From positions 40,875,087-40,939,086 of the forward strand of contig OY759216.1 of the NCBI GenBank assembly GCA_963662175.1: 64,000 nt of DNA. The letters run 5' to 3'. Numbering within the stretch: position 1 is the first letter of the stretch; each line of letters starts with the position of its first letter. A program made the translations under genes and the position numbers. The stretch comes from Aradus depressus (lineage: Eukaryota; Arthropoda; Insecta; Hemiptera; Aradidae). The notes under the pieces are model-generated. The model saw only the letters and a program-made list of their open reading frames with translations, was not told where the DNA came from and ran no database searches. Positions 54,014 through 64,000 of this stretch are shown piece after piece.

Positions 54014-54290
54014 AAGAAATATGTAAGATGTTGGGGAACGAGATTTCTCATAGAAATAAAAGATGTTGACTTCCCACTGTTTTATTTTAGACTAAACCGG
54101 GTTTCAAACTGCGTCATCATCAGTGGTACGTCCCACCCACACAGCGTAACTGGCCAGTTGTCCTTTAACAGCTACACTGTGTGGGTGGAATATACCATTG
54201 ATGATGTCGTTGTTGCGTTGAAACCCGGTTCTGGTCAAAAAAAAAACAGTGGGAAGACAACGTATTTTATTTCTATGGGGGTAGGAGATA
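54014..54290 (+). mobile_element. Snap-back element, copy 2
   Basis: Begins 'gtaagatgttggggaacgag', then 'atagaaataaaagatg' and imperfect arms: CCGGGTTTCAAACTGCG pairs with GTTGCGTTGAAACCCGG, and CCCACCCACACAGC with 'acactgtgtgggtgg'. It ends 'cgtattttatttctatg'. The arms have diverged more than in copy 1. Confidence 0.75.
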
Positions 54291-55411
54291 ATTTAATTCA
54301 GGAAATTTATATTTATATTTATCAATAAGTTAATCTATATCATATTTATAATAATATATTCAAGACAATATCTATAAGTTAATGTAACCTTAACTGCAAA
54401 TAAAAATTGTTACCATATATTATATGATTAAAAATGTAGACTGAATTCAAATTGAGAAAAATTATTGTAAAATCGAAAAATTGTTTTCGGAATTTTAGAA
54501 TATATAAATAAGTACACTTATACGATGCACAACAAATAAATTTAAAACTTATTATATTAAAAACTAAAAAAAAAAAAACTGCATTAAAGCATCACAAGTG
54601 AAGTGTTAAAGCATCAAAAGTTAAAGGTGCGCACAAGTATGTGGAGTCTGCTCAGTGGGCGTCAAGAATGTTACGATTTTTCGTTTGCGTTTTGGAGGGG
54701 GAAAACGCTGCAACTACCTCAAAAGGTCCCTGCTATGACTAAGTAACGAAGTTACACATCAAAAATGTTTATAAACGCTTTGACATACATTGGAAAAGGC
54801 AACTTTCAATTCTGTTACTTACGAACATCTGCATCAGCAAGTAATGTAAATATAAAAACTATTATGTACTAACTTCAATTACTTACATAATACTTAATGG
54901 TCGATACAATAAAGATCCACACGTACCTATAACAATAAAAATATAATACAATTTCGGAAGTTTTATTTATAATAAAATAACATTAGTGTGGGTGAGATCG
55001 AATTTATGTCATAAATTACTTTCCTGATCCATTAAATTCTCATTTGTTCTCTGTCGATATGACGTTTAAAAATTCAATAAGAGGTCTACCATCGTGCCTG
55101 AATTACACTCTCAAGGTATTTAGTCGACCTATTGTTATTTGGAGCGAAAAATGTCAAAATACATTCAAAACTAGTAGATTCGAAAGTGAATTATTATTAT
55201 TATTATAGTAAATAATTGATAATAATTACTATGGTTGGTATGCAGAATGGTGGGTCTTTTGGTTTACCCAAATTTTCCAATTACCCAGAGGTGACACAGC
55301 GTTGCCTCAGTAAACCTCTCCGCCTACCTTCGGGATTAGAGCTTGTTTAGTTTAGATTATCATAATTTTTAATTAAAAATCATTACCATTTACATATTCT
55401 CAATTATTATC
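54291..55411. other. no recognisable feature
   Basis: AT-rich with short A runs. No open frame with a domain and no repeat matched in the window. Confidence 0.4.
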
Positions 55412-56385
55412 AACTAGCAGTAATACCCGGCGTTGCCCGGGGAACTTTGAATTTTCTCTCAATATCTGCTGTAAGTCTATTCAATCCTTCGACACCACAT
55501 TCATGATGTTATAATTTTCGATTATTCATACGGAATAAGGCTTATAGTCCTTCAACTATAGTAACGCTAGTAAGTTTTTAAGACCCCTAGGCACCACAGC
55601 TAGTATGCGCCTTTCAACGGCGGACACCCCAGCTAGTGAATACTTGGCATCGCTGGGCACCACAGCTAGTAAGAAGTTAGGAACGCTGACGGCGGACCCC
55701 ACATCTAGTACGTAGTTAGGAACGCTGGGCACCACAGCTAGTATGTGCCTTGCGACGGCGAACACCACATTTAGTACGTAGTTAGGAACGCTGGGCACCA
55801 CGGCTAGTATGTCCCTTGCAACAGCGGACCCCACAGCAAATACATAGTTACTACTACATGTGAAATTCATGACAATCCGATTACCCTTTAATCAATCAGC
55901 ATTTTTTTATGCTTTGCTCCCCCCCCCCCCCCCTGTTAAATTTTTGAAGATGTCACATAGTGTATTTTTCTATTTGGCCATCAAGAATACTACATAAAAA
56001 ATTCCATGACAATCCGATCATCCGTAAATGATCTATCACTATCTTCAAATTTACGCCTACCCCACAACCCCCCTCCCGTTCAAAACTTTGGGACACCACA
56101 CACCTTTTTTTTCCTTTTTGGCTTTTAAAAATACTACATGTGAAATTTCATGACAATTCGACCATTAGTTAATGAGTTAGCAGTATTTATATACTTAGGC
56201 CCCCCTTACTACCCCCCCTCCCGATCAAAATTTTGGGACGCGACATAGCCTATTATTCAATCGGGCTGAAAAGAATGCTACATGTGAAGTTTCATAAAAA
56301 TCCGTCCAGCCGTATGGGCGTGATGCTGGAACAAACATACAAACACACAAACTCCGTTTCAGCTTTATTAATATAGACTTAAACG
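55412..56385 (+). mobile_element. Modular minisatellite-bearing element, copy 1
   Basis: Starts ACTAGCAGTAATACCCGGCG and GTTGCCCGGGG. A 33-bp array follows (55565-55850), then about three copies of a ~143-bp unit (55855-56220), and a 3' module with ATCCGTCCAGCCGTATGGGC, 'gctggaacaaacatacaaac' and TTTCAGCTTTATTAATATAG. No protein. The end motifs resemble widespread arthropod non-autonomous elements; a Helentron/DINE-like or LINE 3'-end origin are alternatives. Confidence 0.7.
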
Positions 56386-56499
56386 TTCCGCTCAACATAG
56401 GGTACGTGACATCACCCAACACTCCTGCCAACTTCCTACTACCATCTCCAAAGCCCACTTATATTCCACATTTCTTCCTTGATAATGTTAGTAGAAACC

Positions 56500-57590
56500 A
56501 AACGGTAACTTATTTTATCATACATATGGAGTCTATCGAGCTCAGGATCGCCACTTAGAAATCTAGCCAAGGAACTTAGGTCAGATATTTTATTCGGGAA
56601 GATAAAAATAAATTTGAGCACGTCGTCCTTCGGATTAGACTTTAGGCTATGATCGAGGGCCTTTTTGTATGTCAGGTGCTCGATAATGAGTCCTATGTTA
56701 TGTAACTAAACCTAGGTCGCTAAAATTTCACTTAGGTTCAAAAAACCTTGAGCACGTCGTCCTTCGGATAGGACTTTCCCGATATATATAAATCTGTCTA
56801 TCAGTTTTAACAAATATTAAATCTATAAACCGTTAAACAGCAGGAATATGAAGAATGGTATTTAGCCCGACGTTTTTCGAAAAACATTTTTATTTCAATT
56901 TTTGTGTAGGATTCAGATATCCCGGTTGTTCATCAGTTTTAACAAATATTAAAACTAAAAACCGTTTAAAAGCGAGAAATTTGAAGAATGGAGTTTACCG
57001 AGCTCAGGATCGCCATTTCGAAATCTAGCCAAGTCACTTAGGTCAGATGTTTTAATCGGGAAGATAAAAATAAATTTGAGCACGTCGTCCTTCGGTTTGG
57101 ACTTTAAGCTATGATCGAGGGCCTTTTCGTATGTCGGGTACTCGATAATGAGTCGTATGTTACGTATCTAAACCTGGGTAGTTGAAATTTCATTTACGTT
57201 AAAAATAACTTGAGCACGTCGTCCTTCGGTTTGGACTCTAAGCTATGATCGAGGGCTTTTTCGTATGTCAGGTACTCGATAATGAGTCGTATGTTACGTA
57301 TCTAAACCTGGGTAGCTGAAATTTCACTTAGGTTAAAAATAAATTTGAGCACGTCGTCCTTCGGATGGGACTTCCCCGATATATCTGAATCTGTATATCA
57401 GTTATAACAAATATTAATACTAAAAACCGTTTAAAAGCGAGAAATTTGAAGAATGGAGTTTACCGAGCTCAGGATCGCCATTTAGAAATCTAGCCAAGTC
57501 ACTTAGGTCAGATGTTTTAATCGGGAAGATAAAAATAACTTTGAGCACGTCGTCCTTCGGATGGGACTTTCCCGATACATCTGAATCTTT
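56500..57590 (+). repeat. Tandem array derived from the SINE S core
   Basis: At least five copies of TTGAGCACGTCGTCCTTCGG (56614, 56747, 57075, 57211, 57345, 57541), several followed by 'gactttaagctatgatcgag' and 'gtatgtcaggtactcgataa'. Each matches the SINE S core (GAGCACGCCGTCCTTCGGAT ... GTCAGGTACTCG). Larger blocks (TACCGAGCTCAGGATCGCCA, 'aaaccgtttaaaagcgag') alternate with the core units, giving a nested period. No tRNA-like head is present. Confidence 0.75.
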
Positions 57591-57644
57591 CTTTGGTTGA
57601 CCATCTTCGTTTCTGGATGCTGCCTATCTACCAACATAGCTGTA

Positions 57645-58860
57645 TTAATTTGCAACAGCGGCCACCACAGCTAGTACGAAGTTAGGAACCCTGGGCACCA
57701 CATCTAGTATGTGCCTTGCAACAGCGGACACCACAGCTAGTACGAAGTTAGGAACGCTGAGCACCACATCTAGTATGTGCCTTGCAACAGCGGACCCCAC
57801 AGCTAGTACGAAGTTAGGAACGCTGAGCACCACCTCTAGTATGTGCCTTGCAACAGCGGACACCACAGCTAGTACGAAGTTAGGAACCCTGGGCACCACA
57901 TCTAGTTTGTGCCTTGCAACAGCGGACCCCACAGCTAGTATGAAGTTAGGAACGCTGAGCACCACATCTAGTTTGTGCCTTGCAACAGCGGACACCACAG
58001 CTAGTACGAAGTTAGGAACGCTGGGCAACACAGCTAGTAAGTGTTTTGTAACAGCGGACCCCACAGCTAGTACGAAGTTAGGAACCCTGGGCACCACATC
58101 TAGTATGTGCCTTGCAACAGCGGACACCACAGCTAGTACGAAGTTAGGAACGCTGGGCAACACAGCTAGTAAGTGCCTTGCAACAGCGGACCCCACAGCT
58201 GGTATGAAGTTAGGAACGCTGAGCACCACATCTAGTATGTGCCTTGCAACAGCGGACACCACAGCTAGTACGAAGTTAGGAACCCTGGGCACCACATCTA
58301 GTTTGTGCCTTGCAACAGCGGACACCACAGCTAGTACGAAGTTAGGAACGCTGAGCACCAGATCTAGTTTGTGCCTTGCAACAGCGGACACCACAGCTAG
58401 TACGAAGTTAGGAACCCTGGGCACCACATCTAGTATGTGCCTTGCAACAGCGGACCCCACAGCTAGTACGAAGTTCGGAACGCTGGGCAACACAGCTAGT
58501 AAGTGCCTTGCAACAGCGGACCCCACAGCTGGTATGAAGTTAGGAACGCTGAGCACCACATCTAGTATGTGCCTTGCAACAGCGGACCCCACAGCTAGTA
58601 CGAAGTTAGGAACGCTGAGCACCACATCTAGTTTGTGCCTTGCAACAGCGGACTCCACAGCTAGTACGAAGTTAGGAACCCTGGGCACCACATCTAGTAT
58701 GTGCCTTGCAACAGCGGACCCCACAGCTAGTACGAAGTTCGGAACGCTGGGCAACACAGCTAGTAAGTGTTTTGTAACAGCGGACCCCATAGATACTACA
58801 TAGTTAGGAACGCGGGGCATTACAGCTAGTCAATGTCTTGCAACAGTGAACCCCACAGCG
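57645..58860. repeat. 66-bp minisatellite (two 33-bp halves), about 18 copies
   Basis: The exact period is 66 bp (for example CCTTGCAACAGCGG at 57714 and 57780). Each unit is two related 33-mers, ACCACAGCTAGTACGAAGTT... and ACCACATCTAGTATGTGCCT..., sharing ACCACANCTAGTA. As 66 is divisible by three, frames stay open on both strands (57645-58820 minus, 57709-58803 plus) and would encode 22-residue repeats. I treat these as a by-product of the period. Confidence 0.93.
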
Positions 58861-60535
58861 AATACATAGTTACTACTACTACATGTGAAATTCATGACAA
58901 TCCGATTGCCCTTTAATCATTCAGCATTATTTTTATGCTTAGCCCCCCCCCCCCCCTCCAAATTTTTAAGATGTCACATAGTGTATTTTTCTATTTGGCC
59001 ATCAAGAATACTACATGTGAAATTCCATGACAATCCAATCATCCGTTAATGACCTATCACTATCTTCAAATTTAGGCCTACCCCCATAACCCCCCTCCCG
59101 TTCACAATTTGATGTCAAACACCCTATTTTTCTATTTGGCCTTTATGAATACTACATGTGAAATTTCGTTACAATCCGATCATACGTTAATGACTTATCA
59201 CTATACTTATACTTAGGCCCCCATCAATCCATCCTCCCGTTCAAAATTTTGTGACTTATACACCCTATATTGGCTTTTAAGAATACTACATGTGAAATTC
59301 CATGACAATACGACCACCCGTTAATGAGCTACCACTATATTTATACTTAGCCCCCCCCCCCCCACAACCCCCCCTCCCGTTCAAAACTTTGGGTCGCCAC
59401 ACACCTTTTTTTTTTACTACATGTGAAACTTCGTGACAATGCGACCACCCGTTAATGAGCTAGCTCTATATTTATACTTAGGCCCCCCCACAACCCCCCC
59501 TCCCGTTCAAAACTTTGGGACGCCACACACCTTATTTTTTTATTTGGCCTTCAGGAATACTACATGGGAAATTTCGTGACAATGCGACCACCCGTTGATG
59601 AGCTAGCTCTATATTTATACTTAGGCCCCCCCACAACCCCCCCTCCCGTTCAAAACTTTGGGACGCCACACACCTTATTTTTTTATTTGGCCTTCAGGAA
59701 TACTACATGGGAAATTTCGTGAAAATGCGACCACCCGTTAATGAGCTAGCTCTATATTTATACTTAGGCCCCCCCACAACCCCCCCTCCCGTTCAAAACT
59801 TTGGGACGCCACACACCTTATTTTTTTATTTGGCCTTCAGGAATACTACATGGGAAATTTCGTGACAATACGATCAACCGTTAATGAGCTAGCTCTATAT
59901 TTATACTTAGCCCCCCCCCCCCCCCCCCTCAACCCCCCCACCCGTTCAAAACTTTGGGACACCACACATCTTATTTTTCTATTTGGCCTTCAGGAATACT
60001 ACATGGGAAATTTCGTGACAATACGATCAACCGTTAATGAGCTAGCTCTATATTTATACTTAGCCCCCCCCCCTCAACCCCCGCTCCCATTTAAAATTTT
60101 GGGACGCCACACACAATATTTTTCAATTTGGCCTTTAAGAATACTACATGTGAAATTTCATGACAATCTGATCATCCGTTAAAGATCTATCACTATATTT
60201 ATATTTAGGCCTACGCCCACAACCCCCCCTTCCATTTAAAATTTTGGGACGCCACACACAATATTTTTCATATTGGCCTTTAAGAATACTACATGTGAAA
60301 TTTCGTGACAATCCGACCAACCGTTAATGAGGTAGGACTATTTATATACTTAGGCCCCCCTTACAACCCCCCCTACCGTTCAAAATTTTGGGACGCCACA
60401 TACCCTTTTATTCAATCGGGCTCAAAAGAATGCTACATGTGAAGTTTCATGAAGATCCGTCCAGCCGTTTGGGCGTGATGCTGGAACAAACATACAAACA
60501 AACCCCGTTTCAGCTTTATTTATATAGATTTCATA
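58861..60535 (+). mobile_element. ~143-bp minisatellite array and 3' module (modular element, copy 2)
   Basis: About ten units start TACTACATG(T/G)GAAATTTCGTGACAA, run through 'cgttaatgagctagctctat' and a variable C-run, and end 'caaaactttgggacgcc'. Starts at 59558, 59701 and 59844 give a 143-bp period; other units reach about 153 bp because the C-run varies. It finishes with the module ATCCGTCCAGCCGTTTGGGC ... TTTCAGCTTTATTTATATAG, the same end as 56225-56385. The 66-bp array upstream belongs to the same element. Confidence 0.88.
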
Positions 60536-60981
60536 ATGTTTTCTTACCATTACGTTTTTTTTTTGTTTTTTTTTAATAAATCCATTATAAGCGTAAGTGA
60601 TGGAGTATAGGAATAAGAATTATTAAAAGATTAGTAGGGACGACGGTAATCCCTTTATTTCTCTCTCTAGTTCGCCTAGCAACATATATTGAACCATATA
60701 TTGGAGAAATATGGCCGATAATGTTCAAATATTTTTAAGCTGATTTGTAGCTTATATTTACTTCTCTTGACAAATAGGAATTTGGGCCATAACGTTCTCA
60801 GCATAATGAACCTTTGTGAGATTTTTTTGAGTTTTTGAAACTTGTGAAATTACAAAAAGCCAGTCCGCTTCAAAATCGATCATTTAGTAACGGAGATATT
60901 CTCGTTCTGCTTCTACATACACAGCCTATGTAATGCATACAAGACGTTGAGATATTACTCATTGGCGTTGCATTATTCTCT
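60536..60981. other. no recognisable feature
   Basis: Ordinary AT-rich sequence between the modular element and a poly-G run. Confidence 0.4.
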
Positions 60982-61003
60982 GGGGGGGGGGGGGGGGGGG
61001 GGG
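60982..61003 (+). repeat. Poly-G run (22 G)
   Basis: An uninterrupted G homopolymer. It could form G-quadruplexes. Its exact length is likely uncertain in sequencing. Confidence 0.9.
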
Positions 61004-61099
61004 CCTCATACGACCGAGATAATAAAACATCAGTTTACATTTCACAATCATATCTTTAGTTTTTTATGGAGATACGGTTCAGCAAAAACATTCAACATA

Positions 61100-61440
61100 G
61101 GGGTTAGGTTTTATGACTCATGCCCGGGCTTTAACTACGAGGTCATATCGCCTACTACCAGCGCTCTATTGTCACTCTGGTGGACATGAGCCCGACTCTA
61201 CTGTGGGAGACCTAAATTTTGCCTACCCTAAATTTTTATTCATCTAGGGTAGGGGTCTTTAACGAGTACCTGACATCGTACAGGCTCGGGACCATCGCTT
61301 AACGTCCCATCCGAAGGACGGCGTGCTTAAGTTTATTTTACCTCCCAGATAAAATAAACTAAGGGCCTCGGTCGAGCTACGAACCCACAACCTTGAGCTC
61401 AGAAGTCAAGCACGCATACCACTGAGCTACCGGCGCCCTC
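61100..61440 (-). mobile_element. SINE family S, full length, young
   Basis: Antisense copy close to the reference copy, with tail AAAACCTAACC-like and head ending CTACCGGCGCCCTC. The duplication CATTCAACATA flanks it (61089-61099 and 61441-61451). Confidence 0.94.
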
Positions 61441-61451
61441 CATTCAACATA

Positions 61452-62624
61452 AAATAAATTCAGTAGTTTCAATCGAAAACCCTCAGTGCCCCCCATAAAT
61501 AAACAACAGAACACTTCATAACGATTGATACACACAGTACCCGAAACAATACAGACTACTTAAATAAGGTTTTTAGGTAAATAAGGCAAACTTTACACAA
61601 ATACAAACACAGAAATACGTTCATTATCTTCATAGCACTCACCACATAAGCCCCAACGAAGGTTGAAGAGGAGGTGGAACCGCAACTTACGACTCGTATT
61701 GCCACCTTGAATATTCCTCGTTATTAATATCACTTTATTTATTACCTCTCTCACCACCACTCCATCGCAATTGTTTTTCAAATTATTTTTTTAAATTTAT
61801 TTCATTTTTTTAGTGTTCACGTCCAAATAATTACGGCAAACTGTGTGCGGGTCCTCTATGTGCATGTGTGTCTGTGGAAACGATAACTCCCGCAACTAAA
61901 AATATATATCGCCACAAAATTCAATATACGGATTTTGTCCTCTCTGAGTAAGACACTTATTGATTTTCAGCAAAATCGTCCGAAGGGGAAGAGGGTTTTA
62001 GAGTGCCAGTCTACTGTGCTACAATGCTGACGTTAAGCGTCATTATTGTTATCATGTTTCATATCATTATTCATTCTTGTTTTTCTATTTTTTCTCTTCA
62101 TTATTTTTTCACAAGTTTATTATATTGTTCTACTCCATGCCTGTTTTGAACATTTAATATTCATTCCTAGAGACCTCTTTTCAAATAAATTGCTCCAAAA
62201 GACATTTTCCACAACCACTCGTCTCCTTCCACCGGATTGTCACCTTCACACAGACAGCCAAGTGATCTCGTTAGTCTACATTTTCTTTTAAGATAAACTA
62301 AAAACTTTCCTGAAAGTTAATTACTCTCTAAGAACAGTGTAGATTCTAAGGACAATAGATTGCGGCAAAGAGCATTACACGTTCTTAGAGCATAGTTTGG
62401 AGTAAAGGCAATGTCTCCACTCGATGAATGGTCTGTACTATGCTGTGTTCATAGCCTTAATTAGGACTAACTTTATTTTATGTATGGTAGTGTGTGTTGT
62501 GTTGGGATTCTGTGTAGATCTTTTGAGAATTCCCAACCCTAGCTTGGAATTGTCTGTTATAAGTAAGCAAGTGGAACATAGTAAAATATAGCTCTAGCCC
62601 ACTAACTAATTGTTCCGGTGTAAG
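61452..62624. other. Mostly unassigned; family B fragment
   Basis: 61865-62000 contains 'ggaaacgataactcccg', 'cgccacaaaattcaatatac' and 'cagcaaaatcgtccgaagg' (B in sense order). Short frames at 61593 (minus) and 62046 (plus) have no domain. Confidence 0.4.
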
Positions 62625-62903
62625 GTTAGTTATTAAGACTTATTCATGCCCGGGCTTCAACTATCGCCTACTATCAGAGCTTAAGAGCTTAGCCCGACTC
62701 CTCAGTGGGAGTTCTAAATGTTGCCTACCCAGGTTTATTCACCTGGGGTAAGGGGTCTTTAACGAGTACCTGACATCTTACAGGCTTGGGGCCATCGTTT
62801 TACGCCCCATCACCTCTCAGATAAAAAACCTAAGGGCTTTGGCCGGGTTTCGAATTCGCAATGTTGGGGTCAGAAACCTACCCTTCAGATACCGGCGCCC
62901 TCA
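62625..62903 (-). mobile_element. SINE family S, diverged
   Basis: Tail GTCTTAATAACTAACC-like on the minus strand, shortened body, and head ending GATACCGGCGCCC. TCCGGTGTAAG (62614) and TCCGGTGTGAAG (62904) form a target duplication with small changes. Confidence 0.8.
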
Positions 62904-62971
62904 TCCGGTGTGAAGCCGAGTAAATAAATAAAAAAACTTATTTTTTTTAAATATTGACTATTCTACAAAAG

Positions 62972-63474
62972 TATACAAAAACTACCGGTTTCAGCAAAAC
63001 ACCATTGTCAGGTTTGGTTATAAATATACTATGACAAGTTTGCTGTGTGCAAACCGTACATACACGAACATGAGGTAGGTAAGGGAGAGATTACGATTTC
63101 AACTAGGAACTCCCCATAGCTTACAGTTAGGTACCGATTTTTCTGATATATTTACTTCCACTAACAGTGGTAAAACTAAAATTAAAGATAAAAGTTACCT
63201 AATCCTAACAAAATTAGTTTATAATTTATATCGTCTTGCATACTTAAGTATACAAACATTATTTCACGCATATGACACATAAATTAGATAATCTTGTTAG
63301 AATTTAATATGCATATGTATTTCACAAGACACAAATACCTAACTGTAAGCCATGGGGGATTTCCTAGTTGAAATTGCAACCCCTTCCATACCTACCTAAT
63401 GTTACTATACATACGTATATAGGTATGGTTCGCTCTCAGGAAATTCAACTGCCCAAACCGGTAGTTTTTATATA
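62972..63474. mobile_element. Fold-back/MITE with 20-bp terminal inverted repeats
   Basis: The termini TATACAAAAACTACCGGTTT (62972-62991) and AAACCGGTAGTTTTTATATA (63455-63474) are inverted with one mismatch. Inner arms also pair (ATTTCAACTAGGAA with TTCCTAGTTGAAAT; GCTTACAGTTAGGTA with TACCTAACTGTAAGC). About 500 bp and non-coding. Confidence 0.8.
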
Positions 63475-64000
63475 AATTGTTTTGTGGAAAATATATTATT
63501 TCCAAAAAGACGTTTGTTTTATTTATTTAAGTAGATTATTTAAAGACTTTGGGCTTGAAGTCTCGGGTATATTATTAGTATATTATACGAAAAGAGGAGC
63601 TATCGAAAAAATTCGAGAGCTAAAAGTAGTCACTATTTATTTTTTATTTTATTTAAATAAATGTATTACACAGAGAGAGGGAGATCACAGTAAAAAAGAA
63701 ATGGCTGTTACCATAAAAATATTTTGATTCAGAAGTTACGACACGGCCGTAATTCAATTCGCTTTATCAGGTTAAAAAAATAAACGAAAGTACCAATAAA
63801 AATATATAAATCTACCTTTTGTGTGTATGTATATAACTTGTGCTATTAAGAAGGAAATTTGGAATTCAGGATGATAGTATTGTTTATTTGTCAATAAACA
63901 GCATCGAACTTTAAAGAAATCAACCCGTCCTCGAACTTGATGGTATTTTGAAAAGTGTGGGTGAATCATGAGCAATGTACATCCCTAGGTGTTGCATTCC
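63475..64000. other. no recognisable gene; family B edge at the end
   Basis: 63955-63985 (GTGTGGGTGAATCATGAGCA, ATGTACATCCC) looks like the start of an antisense family B copy running out of the window. Otherwise AT-rich. Confidence 0.35.

Noticed and set aside
57645..58820. 391-residue minus-strand and 364-residue plus-strand open frames
   Set aside because: They exist only because the repeat period is 66 bp with no stops in those frames. There is no start context, domain or codon signature.

Overview
This is a repeat-dominated, gene-poor stretch of an animal nuclear genome. It is most likely from an insect or other arthropod. Evidence: AT-rich DNA with no operon-like coding, several tRNA-derived SINE families, fragments of three non-LTR-type retroelement classes, an arthropod-style Ty3/Gypsy element, and SINE tails ending in AACCT units that look like the insect telomere repeat TTAGG. 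I found no host protein-coding gene, rRNA gene or functional tRNA gene that I could defend. The species cannot be fixed from the sequence alone.

The one substantial coding locus is a nearly complete Ty3/Gypsy LTR retrotransposon at 9003-17592. It is flanked by a 4-bp GTGA duplication. Its two 558-bp LTRs show no difference by eye, so insertion was recent. Gag (9679-10959, two CCHC knuckles) is followed in the -1 frame by Pol (protease, RT, RNase H, integrase). A textbook slippery heptamer A AAA AAC ends one base before the gag stop. The integrase C-terminal GPY/F module (to 14430) lies in a third frame, behind an A-run frameshift. About 2.6 kb of repeat-rich non-coding DNA separates pol from the polypurine tract and 3' LTR.

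The rest is layers of mobile elements. SINE family S has a tRNA-like head, a conserved core and a variable pentamer tail; it has about 18 copies, eight with 8-14 bp target-site duplications. SINE family T has a different tRNA-like head. Family A is an interspersed repeat. Family B looks like a MITE with long terminal inverted repeats. Family G and several other fold-back elements form hairpins up to 2.5 kb long (2165-4720, 4215-4482, 7470-8156, 28585-29260, 31020-32720, 41053-41302, 49146-49284, 62972-63474). Broken coding remnants include a Penelope-like element (38860-39735), an RTE/jockey-type LINE 3' end (32074-32476) and an R1/LOA-type LINE 3' end (51075-51645), all on the minus strand.

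The right end (55412-60535) holds two related modular elements. Each has a 33/66-bp minisatellite followed by a ~143-bp minisatellite and a shared 3' module. Between them lies a tandem array made from the core of SINE family S. Nested insertions give a relative chronology at several places: SINE S and SINE T inside B, SINE T inside G, SINE S and a LINE inside G, and a snap-back element inside the giant hairpin.
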